Below, in pieces: positions 1 to 5,430 of a stretch of 5,463 nucleotides of DNA. A program made the position numbers and the translations under genes. Source of the stretch: an uncultured Clostridia bacterium (GTDB lineage Bacteria > Bacillota > Clostridia > Oscillospirales > Acutalibacteraceae); assembly GCA_937897215.1 (NCBI GenBank), contig CALCBQ010000124.1, positions 1 to 5,463 of the forward strand. Reading direction: 5' to 3'. The notes beneath the pieces were generated by a model. It did no database searches. It was not told the DNA's origin and saw only the letters and a program-made list of their open reading frames with translations. Every line of letters begins with the position of its first letter. The first letter of the stretch is position 1.

Positions 1-37
1 TGTTGACCCCGCAGATGTCTACTTTGTATGTGCCCAT
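1..37 (-). CDS. sigG: RNA polymerase sporulation sigma factor SigG, N-terminal fragment (runs off left edge)
   Basis: Only the first 12 codons are visible, reading MGTYKVDICGVN with the next codon starting in A. This resembles the start of the forespore sigma factor SigG, which in Bacillus and Clostridium begins with a short variable stretch and then K-V-E-I-C-G-V-(D/N)-T. Here Val replaces nothing and Asp replaces Glu, and the next residue could be Thr. SigG directs late forespore gene expression after engulfment. The ATG at 37-35 is supported by an AGGAGG five bases upstream. The gene is divergent from the GH2 gene at 256. The match is from memory of the family and rests on a very short peptide, so an unrelated gene is possible, although the KVxICGVN core is distinctive. 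Confidence 0.72.
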   Translation of the reverse strand, partial: MGTYKVDICGVN

Positions 38-42
38 GGGTG

Positions 43-48
43 CCTCCT
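43..48 (-). promoter_or_regulatory. Strong Shine-Dalgarno site of the sigG start
   Basis: On the minus strand this reads AGGAGG, complementary to the 16S rRNA 3' end, with a 5-base gap to the ATG at 37-35. It fixes the start of the truncated leftward gene and is the main evidence, with the peptide itself, that this edge is a real coding start. Confidence 0.8.
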
Positions 49-79
49 GTGTGAGTATTACATAATTTTTCTATATAGG

Positions 80-109
80 GAGTTTTTGCAGAAATGGGGA
101 ATTTTATAC
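80..109 (-). promoter_or_regulatory. Candidate sigma-F (forespore) promoter for sigG
   Basis: On the minus strand GTATA (109-105) is followed by 15 bases and then GCAAAAACTC (89-80). The sigma-F consensus in Bacillus is roughly GYWTA, a 15-16 base gap, and GGNRANAHTR. The -35 element matches fully and the -10 element matches except at its second and last positions. Transcription would start near 73, leaving a leader of about 36 bases. Transcription of sigG by sigma-F RNA polymerase is established in Bacillus subtilis, so the biology fits. A competing sigma-A reading also exists on this strand: TATAAA at 108-103 with a weak TTAATG at 131-126 and a 17-base gap. Confidence 0.45.
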
Positions 110-122
110 TTAAAGTATCAAA
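102..122. repeat. Inverted repeat in the sigG/GH2 divergent region, possible operator
   Basis: The core is ATACTT-A-AAGTAT (106-118), a perfect 6-base dyad around one base. After one mismatched pair (105/119), three more pairs (102-104 with 120-122) extend it to 10-base arms. It overlaps the candidate -35 element of the leftward promoter. With so little GC it is unlikely to be a terminator; a protein-binding site is the more natural reading. AT-rich DNA makes such dyads by chance fairly often. Confidence 0.35.
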
Positions 123-141
123 ATACATTAACGAACAAATG

Positions 142-157
142 TTAGTTATTATACTAA
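142..157. repeat. Inverted repeat TTAGT-N6-ACTAA, possible operator
   Basis: TTAGT (142-146) and ACTAA (153-157) are perfect inverted copies around six bases. A second dyad, TTATTA-TAC-TAATAA (146-160), overlaps it. Both lie within the weaker upstream promoter candidate of the rightward GH2 gene. The motif start TTAGTTA recurs at 189-195, just before the main promoter. No known regulator is recognised. Confidence 0.25.
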
Positions 158-171
158 TAATATGATATAAG
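143..171 (+). promoter_or_regulatory. Weaker upstream promoter candidate for the GH2 gene
   Basis: A TG dinucleotide at 163-164, one base before TATAAG (166-171), forms an extended -10 element. The -35 hexamer at the standard 17-base distance is TAGTTA (143-148), matching the TTGACA consensus at only three positions. The 11 bases ATATGATATAA at 160-170 recur exactly at 213-223 in the better promoter, so this could be a second, tandem start site or simply a chance AT-rich copy. Confidence 0.3.
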
Positions 172-195
172 TTGCTATGTGCCTTTAATTAGTTA

Positions 196-224
196 ATGTC
201 AAATTACGTTTTATATGATATAAT
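196..224 (+). promoter_or_regulatory. Probable sigma-A promoter of the GH2 gene, extended -10 type
   Basis: A perfect TATAAT at 219-224 is preceded by TG at 216-217, giving the extended -10 motif TGATATAAT. The -35 hexamer ATGTCA (196-201) matches TTGACA at four positions with the optimal 17-base gap. Transcription would begin near 231, giving a leader of only about 25 bases, enough for the ribosome binding site but leaving no room for a riboswitch or attenuator. Confidence 0.7.
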
Positions 225-235
225 AGCATCATTAT

Positions 236-245
236 AGGAAAGGGG
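236..245 (+). promoter_or_regulatory. Ribosome binding site of the GH2 gene
   Basis: AGGAAAGGGG is a purine-rich run ending 10 bases before the ATG at 256. It supports this ATG as the start; no other in-frame start is needed, since the protein begins directly with the family's N-terminal sugar-binding domain. Confidence 0.7.
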
Positions 246-255
246 TATTTTACAC

Positions 256-2526
256 ATGCGAAAAATTATTAGTTTAAACACAAAATGGGCATTTGCAAAA
301 CATGTGGACGCAGTTCCAGAGACAATGCCAGAAAGATGGTGTTGGGTAAATCTTCCACACACATGGAATGATATTGATGGACAGGATGGTAACAACGACC
401 TTTATCGAGGTACTGCTTACTATGCAAAAAACATCGACAAAATTGATCTTCCAGAAGCTGACCGTTACTACTTAGAAATCAACGGTGCAAATTCATCTGC
501 TTCTGTATACTGGAATGGCAAAAAGATGGCAAGCCATGATGGCGGTTACTCTACATGGAGAGTAGATGTGACAGATGTAGTTGATGCGCAGAACCTTGTT
601 GTCGTAGAAGTTAACAATGCACCAAATGACAGAGTATATCCACAGAATGCTGACTTTACATTCTACGGCGGTATCTACCGTGATGTAAGTGTTGTTGCGG
701 TGCCTGAAAATCACTTTGACCTTGATTACTACGGCTCTCCTGCTATTATGGTTACACCTGAAATTAAAGGTGCAGACGCTGAAATTGAAATTAAGACATT
801 CTTTAAGAATGAAGACTGCAAAGTTCGTTATGAAATTATTGCTGACGGCGAAATTATTGCTTCAAAAGAAGACGATGACGATGCAGAATTCGAAATCAAG
901 AATGTTCATCTCTGGGATGGTGTAAAAGACCCTTATCTTTACACTGCAAAAGCAACTCTTATTTGTGATGGAGTTGAAGTTGACGAAGTTTCAACTCGTT
1001 TCGGTTGCCGTACATTTGAGATTGACCCTCAGAAAGGATTTATTCTTAATGGTCGTGAATACCCACTTCGCGGTGTTTCTCGTCATCAGGACAGACCTGA
1101 TGTTGGTAATGCACTTACACCTGAAATGCACAAAGAAGACCTTGAACTCATACTTGAAATGGGTGCAAACACAATTCGTCTTGCTCACTATCAGCATTCA
1201 CAAGTTTTCTATGACCTTTGTGATGAGGCAGGTCTTGTACTCTGGGCAGAAATCCCATATATTTCAAGCCATATGCCAACGGGTTATGACAACACAATTT
1301 CACAGATGAAAGAACTTGTTGCACAGAACTACAACCATCCATCAATCGTTGTTTGGGGTCTTTCAAACGAAATTACAATTGCTGGTTCAAATCCAAATCT
1401 TATTAAAAACCACAAGGATTTGAATGATTTAGTTCACGATATGGACAAAACTCGTCTTACTACTATTGCGGCAGTTTCAATGTGCTCGCCTGACGATGAA
1501 TATGTACATATCTCTGATGTTGTTTCATACAACCACTATTTCGGTTGGTACGGCGGTTCTACTGATATGAATGGCCCTTGGTTTGATGATTTCCACAAGA
1601 AATACCCTAACAAACCAATCGGCATTTCTGAATACGGTTGTGAAGCACTTGACTGGCACACATCTAATCCTACACAAGGCGACTACACAGAAGAATATCA
1701 GGCATATTATCACGAAGAACTTATCAAACAAATTGCTGACAGACCATATCTCTGGGCAACTCATGTTTGGAATATGTTCGACTTTGCCGCTGATGCTCGT
1801 GCTGAAGGTGGCGAGAACGGTATGAACCATAAGGGTCTTGTAACATTCGACAGAAAGTACAAGAAAGATTCATTCTATGCTTATCAGTCTTGGCTTTCAG
1901 ATAAACCAATGGTACACCTTTGCGGTAAGCGTTACATTGACCGCGTTGAAGATGTTACAAAGGTTACTGTTTACTCAAACTGCGACGAAGTTGAACTTTT
2001 TGCAAATGGTGTAAGCGTTGGTAAACAGACAAAGGGCAAATACCCATTCTTCTATTTTGATGTTAAGAATGAAGGTACAACAGAGCTTAAAGTTGTTGCA
2101 AGCGGGCTTGAAGATGTTGGCACAATCAACAAAGTTGATACACCAAATGAAGCTTATGTTATGAAAGAAGAAGGTCAGGTTATTAACTGGTTTGAAATCA
2201 ACACTCCTGACGGCTACCTTTCAATTAACAACACAATCGGCGACATTATGAGCACATTCGGTGGCAAACTTGTAATGGTTAAGTTCCTTATGATGCTCAA
2301 AAACACAATGAGTGGCGGCAAAGATGAAAACGGCGAGGAGAAAAAAGGTGGCGGCGTAATCGGAGGATTCAAGATTACCCCTGCAATGCTCAAAAACATT
2401 TATGGTATGGCTAAGGGCTTTACAATCAAACGTTGTTTCTCAATGCTTGGTGGTGGATTTACAAAAGAACAAATCCTTGAATTAAACGCTAAACTTAACA
2501 AAGTTAAAGCACCTAAGAAAAAGTAA
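256..2526 (+). CDS. Cytoplasmic glycoside hydrolase family 2 enzyme (beta-galactosidase/beta-glucuronidase type)
   Basis: This retaining exo-glycosidase should remove a terminal beta-linked sugar from oligosaccharides. It has no signal peptide, so it acts in the cytoplasm on imported substrate. Domains in order: GH2 sugar-binding jelly roll (about 1-150, with NLPHTWND at 32-39 and FYGGIYRDV at 136-144), Ig-like domain (about 155-255), TIM barrel (about 257-550), a beta-sandwich (about 553-625) and a helical tail (about 640-756). The barrel carries RGVSRHQ (272-278), the acid/base in WGLSNE (Glu372) and the nucleophile in ISEYG (Glu459), both intact. VWNMFDFAADAR (504-515) and NHKG (524-527) follow. 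The N-x-K-G motif aligns with the carboxylate-binding Asn/Lys of E. coli beta-glucuronidase, but similar motifs occur in GH2 beta-galactosidases, so the sugar is undecided. Family assignment is firm; substrate is not. Transcribed alone, ending at the shared terminator. Confidence 0.93.
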   Translation: MRKIISLNTKWAFAKHVDAVPETMPERWCWVNLPHTWNDIDGQDGNNDLYRGTAYYAKNIDKIDLPEADRYYLEINGANSSASVYWNGKKMASHDGGYSTWRVDVTDVVDAQNLVVVEVNNAPNDRVYPQNADFTFYGGIYRDVSVVAVPENHFDLDYYGSPAIMVTPEIKGADAEIEIKTFFKNEDCKVRYEIIADGEIIASKEDDDDAEFEIKNVHLWDGVKDPYLYTAKATLICDGVEVDEVSTRFGCRTFEIDPQKGFILNGREYPLRGVSRHQDRPDVGNALTPEMHKEDLELILEMGANTIRLAHYQHSQVFYDLCDEAGLVLWAEIPYISSHMPTGYDNTISQMKELVAQNYNHPSIVVWGLSNEITIAGSNPNLIKNHKDLNDLVHDMDKTRLTTIAAVSMCSPDDEYVHISDVVSYNHYFGWYGGSTDMNGPWFDDFHKKYPNKPIGISEYGCEALDWHTSNPTQGDYTEEYQAYYHEELIKQIADRPYLWATHVWNMFDFAADARAEGGENGMNHKGLVTFDRKYKKDSFYAYQSWLSDKPMVHLCGKRYIDRVEDVTKVTVYSNCDEVELFANGVSVGKQTKGKYPFFYFDVKNEGTTELKVVASGLEDVGTINKVDTPNEAYVMKEEGQVINWFEINTPDGYLSINNTIGDIMSTFGGKLVMVKFLMMLKNTMSGGKDENGEEKKGGGVIGGFKITPAMLKNIYGMAKGFTIKRCFSMLGGGFTKEQILELNAKLNKVKAPKKK
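2173..2523 (+). other. C-terminal helical extension of the GH2 protein (residues about 640-756)
   Basis: After the last beta-sandwich domain the chain continues for about 115 residues that are not part of the classical GH2 fold. It starts with DGYLSINNTIGDIM (652-665), goes through a Met-rich amphipathic segment (669-685), then a Gly/Lys/Glu-rich linker (687-704), then two more predicted helices (707-732) and a FTKEQILELNAKLNK end (735-749), closing in a basic KAPKKK. From memory, similar small domains with an S-[IL]-[ND]-x-[TP]-[ILM]-x-[DE]-[IL] start and an Lxx[LI]NxxLxxI end recur at the C-termini of clostridial and actinobacterial GH2 and GH3 enzymes. Its role is unknown to me; oligomerisation or shaping of the active-site entrance are guesses. 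The segment is not hydrophobic enough for a membrane anchor. Confidence 0.6.
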
Positions 2527-2536
2527 TTATAAATAC

Positions 2537-2563
2537 AAAAAAGCACCCTAGGGTGCTTTTTTT
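2537..2563. terminator. Bidirectional intrinsic terminator between the convergent genes
   Basis: Positions 2537-2562 form a perfect 26-base palindrome. The stem is A-rich on the left, GCACCC against GGGTGC in the middle, and T-rich on the right, with CTAG as the likely loop. On the plus strand seven T follow the GC stem (2557-2563); on the minus strand six T follow it (2542-2537). It lies 10 bases after the GH2 stop (2524-2526) and 14 bases after the GH51 stop (2579-2577), so it can end both transcripts. Confidence 0.95.
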
Positions 2564-2576
2564 GTGTCATAAAATT

Positions 2577-5336
2577 TTATTCTGTTGTTTTCAAACGAAT
2601 TGAGGTTACAGAATACGCAGGCATTGTGTAATTAAACTCATTACTGAATCCGTTAAGTGTGAATTCTTTCATTGTAATATGAGTATTCGGGTCTGCACCG
2701 AAAATATTATCATTTGCAAGTGAATCGCCTGCCACCTGATTGATTATTGCTTCATCCTGAACATTTGCATTATCAATCTTCACTGCAACCGTACTTGCTT
2801 TTTCTGTAACATTTACAAGTTTGATAATAATGTCTCCGTTTTCATCATTACTTACAACTGAATAAGCGTCTGCTTCAGCTTCCGAATGGCATTTGTAGCT
2901 GAAATAAAGCTCATCATCAATATAGCCCTTTACATAATAGCCAGAAACTTCAAGAGTAATTTTATATGTTCTACCTGTTTCTACTACAAATTCTTTGTCA
3001 GTGCCTATAATTCTATCAGTTTTAACACCATTTTCAATCTGTTGTAATGCTGAAATCGTATTACCCCAACCACCTATATTCCAGAAATAGTTGTTATTTG
3101 TATCTTTTACTGCAAATGGGATAATAAACCCTTCTTCGCCTTCAAGTTTTGTTGCTTCAACTGTAAAACTGTAATGGTCTAACAATTCACTACCAAAGTA
3201 CGCCACGCTACCAGTGTTTGAATATGCCATATCGGTTGTAGTATTAGTGAGTGCGCCGTCTTTGACCTTCCATTTACCATCCGTTGCAAAATCAAACTTT
3301 GATTTTGCAAATGGACTTTCGAAATTTTCATCTTCAATTACATTGCCTAGTGTAAGGTCCTTTACAACTATATTGTCGAACTTTGCAGATGTGTACCAGG
3401 TACCAACACCTACTGCTCCTACAAGACCTTTTTGATGCACATTTGCTCCCCAAAAAGTGTGGTTGAGCACGGCTGAGCCCTGATTCAAAGAAAATAATTT
3501 CTGAACATGATAGTTAATTGAGCCCATTGAACTACTATTATTAAACCAAATAAGGTTTGGCGACCAATGACGAGCAGTTGTACTGCTGAAAAGCGGTGCA
3601 TAAGCTGCCATTGTAACAATATCGCCGTTTCGTTCTAAACCAGTCATATATGCAGCTTCTGCTAATGCAGAGTTAAGAGTATTACTCCAAGAAGCATATT
3701 CGCCGACAAAAACATCTAACGCACCACCATATTTGGTATCAGTCATTGTGGCTACTTCTCTTTTATAATTCTTTTCATCGTAATAATCTGCATTTTCATA
3801 GAACCATTGTGGGTCATTATAATAGTGGTGGTCAGTTGCCCCTGCGAAATCTTTTGCATTTGTTGAGTTCATTTTGTTAAGCTCGTTTTGTGCATACTCA
3901 TAAGATGCAATGTAATCCGCTCCACTTGTACCATCGTCAACACCTGAAGAATAGATAAGCTCAAGGTTTTCATAAAGCTTTGGATTTTCTGCTTTTGCTT
4001 TGTTAAATGCTTCAAGGAACGCAGAATATCTTTCGAAATAATCTTCGCCCCAGTTTTCGTTACCGATACAGATATATTTAAGTTCAAATGGTTCAGGGTG
4101 GCCTAATGATGCACGCACCTTACCCCATGTTGTATTTACTCCGCCACGGCAGAATTCAACTAAATCAAGCATATCCTGAATATAACTTTTAAATTCATCA
4201 CTTTCCATATCAACGGGACCTTTGCCACGTGCTTGGCAATATAGTCCGCAATTAAGCACAGGTACACCGACTGCTCCTATATCTTCCGCAAGTTGGAAGT
4301 ATTCATAAAAGCCCAATCCGTATGAGAAGAAACTTGGAAAAAGGTCATCAGTCAAATCGAAATTAGTCCAAATGCTCACACCTTGACTTCTTGCGGCGAC
4401 ATCGCCATATTGACCATTAAAATAGAGTGGAAGTCCGTCTTTACCAACTGCAATTGAGTCTTTCCAATTGTATGCAGAGTTAATGTCATAACCCTCAATT
4501 ACACAACCGCCGGGGAAACGCAAGAATTTAGGTTGCAAATCTTCTAAAAGTTTACACATATCTGCACGAAGTCCGTTTTCACGGTTTTTGTATGTATCTT
4601 CAGGGAAAAGTGAAATCATATCAAGGTACACTTCGCCACCTTCGGTAATTACCTGCAAGGTTACACCTTTATTTGCAGTTACATCTGGCGTAAGTGTAAA
4701 TGTGTATTTTTGCCAAGCAGATGTAATATCTTCACAATAATCAGTTGCTACCACTTTACCGTCAACTGCAAGATTTACATAAATTTTTCCGTTGTATTGA
4801 CCCTTTGCATAGATAGATGCTTTGTAAGTCTTACCCTCAACAATGCTCATACCATCAAGGAATCCACGATTTTCAATACCTGTCTGCACAAGAGATTTAC
4901 CCTGAATTACAAGATAATTAGGATTGTTTTCATTAAGGGAGTGTTCTTTTTTGTGTTCAACTGAAATCACAGCATCATTTACGGTATTCCAACGATAAAG
5001 TTCGTCATCCTGTGCGAAGGCTGTAAATTCAAAGGAACGATTTGCTACCATTTCAGCATATAATCCACCATCTGCCGCAAAGTTGATGTCTTCAAAAAAC
5101 ACACCGAAAAGCAAATCACTTATATCGTGAATTTCGTCGCCTGCATCAATATTAAGAGTATAAGCCCCCTCTTTATTATATGCGGACACCACATTCGCAT
5201 TTGTATTATCAACTATTATTTCGTTTTGTGATTCGCCTGAATTGTCAGGTGTTTTTGGATTACAAGATGCAAATGTTTTTACAAGTAATATCAATGCTAA
5301 AATTACGCTCAAGTACTTAAAATATCTCTTTTTCAT
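2577..5336 (-). CDS. Lipoprotein alpha-L-arabinofuranosidase, GH51, with two beta-sandwich binding modules
   Basis: This retaining enzyme should release terminal alpha-L-arabinofuranose from arabinoxylan, arabinan or arabinogalactan side chains at the cell surface. A basic start (MKKR), hydrophobic core (8-19) and FASC lipobox (lipidated Cys25) form a type II signal peptide, followed by a polar linker to about 52. GVFFEDINFAADGGLYAEMV (78-97) is the GH51 N-terminal motif. About 104-245 resembles a CBM4/9-type module. The barrel carries LRFPGGC (272-278), the acid/base in GNENWG (Glu427), DHHYY (502-506) and the nucleophile in FVGEYAS (Glu546). Residues about 632-815 look like a CBM66/LamG-type module lying within the C-terminal beta-sandwich, which resumes with DIIIKLVN (835-842) and ends at 917. 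At 919 residues it is much longer than minimal cytoplasmic GH51 enzymes (about 500). The start is set by AAGGGG eight bases upstream. Modules named from memory of the families. Confidence 0.93.
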   Translation of the reverse strand: MKKRYFKYLSVILALILLVKTFASCNPKTPDNSGESQNEIIVDNTNANVVSAYNKEGAYTLNIDAGDEIHDISDLLFGVFFEDINFAADGGLYAEMVANRSFEFTAFAQDDELYRWNTVNDAVISVEHKKEHSLNENNPNYLVIQGKSLVQTGIENRGFLDGMSIVEGKTYKASIYAKGQYNGKIYVNLAVDGKVVATDYCEDITSAWQKYTFTLTPDVTANKGVTLQVITEGGEVYLDMISLFPEDTYKNRENGLRADMCKLLEDLQPKFLRFPGGCVIEGYDINSAYNWKDSIAVGKDGLPLYFNGQYGDVAARSQGVSIWTNFDLTDDLFPSFFSYGLGFYEYFQLAEDIGAVGVPVLNCGLYCQARGKGPVDMESDEFKSYIQDMLDLVEFCRGGVNTTWGKVRASLGHPEPFELKYICIGNENWGEDYFERYSAFLEAFNKAKAENPKLYENLELIYSSGVDDGTSGADYIASYEYAQNELNKMNSTNAKDFAGATDHHYYNDPQWFYENADYYDEKNYKREVATMTDTKYGGALDVFVGEYASWSNTLNSALAEAAYMTGLERNGDIVTMAAYAPLFSSTTARHWSPNLIWFNNSSSMGSINYHVQKLFSLNQGSAVLNHTFWGANVHQKGLVGAVGVGTWYTSAKFDNIVVKDLTLGNVIEDENFESPFAKSKFDFATDGKWKVKDGALTNTTTDMAYSNTGSVAYFGSELLDHYSFTVEATKLEGEEGFIIPFAVKDTNNNYFWNIGGWGNTISALQQIENGVKTDRIIGTDKEFVVETGRTYKITLEVSGYYVKGYIDDELYFSYKCHSEAEADAYSVVSNDENGDIIIKLVNVTEKASTVAVKIDNANVQDEAIINQVAGDSLANDNIFGADPNTHITMKEFTLNGFSNEFNYTMPAYSVTSIRLKTTE
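2892..3443 (-). other. Inserted beta-sandwich module of the GH51 protein (residues about 632-815)
   Basis: The C-terminal GH51 sandwich seems to start after the barrel and is then interrupted by about 180 residues. The insert opens with GTWYTSAKFDNIVV (645-658) and contains the W-K-V-K-D-G-A-L pattern (689-696), EGFIIPFAVKDTNNNYFWNIGG (735-756 region) and YKITLEVSGYYVKGYIDDEL (791-810). Such segments are typical of CBM66/LamG/DUF1080-like concanavalin folds. The host domain continues at about 825 with VVSNDENGDIIIKLVN. A role in binding arabinan or another glycan is inference from the fold; the boundaries are by eye. Confidence 0.6.
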
Positions 5337-5344
5337 CAGCTAAT

Positions 5345-5350
5345 CCCCTT
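5345..5350 (-). promoter_or_regulatory. Ribosome binding site of the GH51 gene
   Basis: On the minus strand AAGGGG lies 8 bases before the ATG at 5336-5334. The spacing is optimal and the start produces a well-formed lipoprotein signal peptide, so the start is secure. Confidence 0.8.
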
Positions 5351-5366
5351 AAGTTTTGATAAACAA

Positions 5367-5395
5367 ATTATATTATATTTATATTTTTGTGTCAA
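5367..5395 (-). promoter_or_regulatory. Perfect-consensus sigma-A promoter of the GH51 gene
   Basis: On the minus strand TTGACA (5395-5390) and TATAAT (5372-5367) are separated by exactly 17 bases. Both hexamers and the spacing match the housekeeping consensus. Transcription would start near 5360, giving a leader of about 24 bases. A promoter this close to consensus is expected to be strong, so if the gene is sugar-inducible a repressor is more likely than an activator. Confidence 0.9.
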
Positions 5396-5401
5396 TGAAA
5401 A

Positions 5402-5415
5402 CAATTTATAAATTG
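5402..5415. repeat. 14-bp perfect palindrome just upstream of the GH51 promoter
   Basis: CAATTTATAAATTG is identical on both strands and ends 7 bases upstream of the TTGACA box, centred about 48 bases before the likely transcription start. The location suits a regulator-binding site or an AT-rich UP element. No known family operator is recognised. Confidence 0.35.
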
Positions 5416-5430
5416 GAGGTTGTCTAACTC

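Noticed and set aside
125..140. AraR-like half site (minus strand ATTTGTTCGT), with a related ATTTGTT at 5368-5362 near the GH51 start site
   Set aside because: The left half resembles the Bacillus AraR box ATTTGTACGTACAAAT but the right half does not match, and the heptamer is common in AT-rich DNA. No araR gene is visible.
225..255. Riboswitch or attenuator in the GH2 leader
   Set aside because: The leader from the probable start site is only about 25 bases and consists mainly of the ribosome binding site, with no room for a folded regulatory RNA.
1525..1830. 101-codon open frame on the minus strand inside the GH2 gene
   Set aside because: It is antisense to the conserved nucleophile region of GH2, has no ribosome binding site or recognisable product, and is explained by codon bias of the real gene.
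2281..2310. Possible membrane anchor in the Met-rich stretch of the GH2 tail (residues about 669-685)
   Set aside because: Lysines interrupt the hydrophobic run every few residues and it is under 15 residues long, which fits an amphipathic helix of a soluble domain better.
3869..4087. 72-codon open frame on the minus strand in another frame of the GH51 gene
   Set aside because: It overlaps the acid/base region of GH51 in a shifted frame; its sequence is lysine/serine-rich shadow translation with no family signature.
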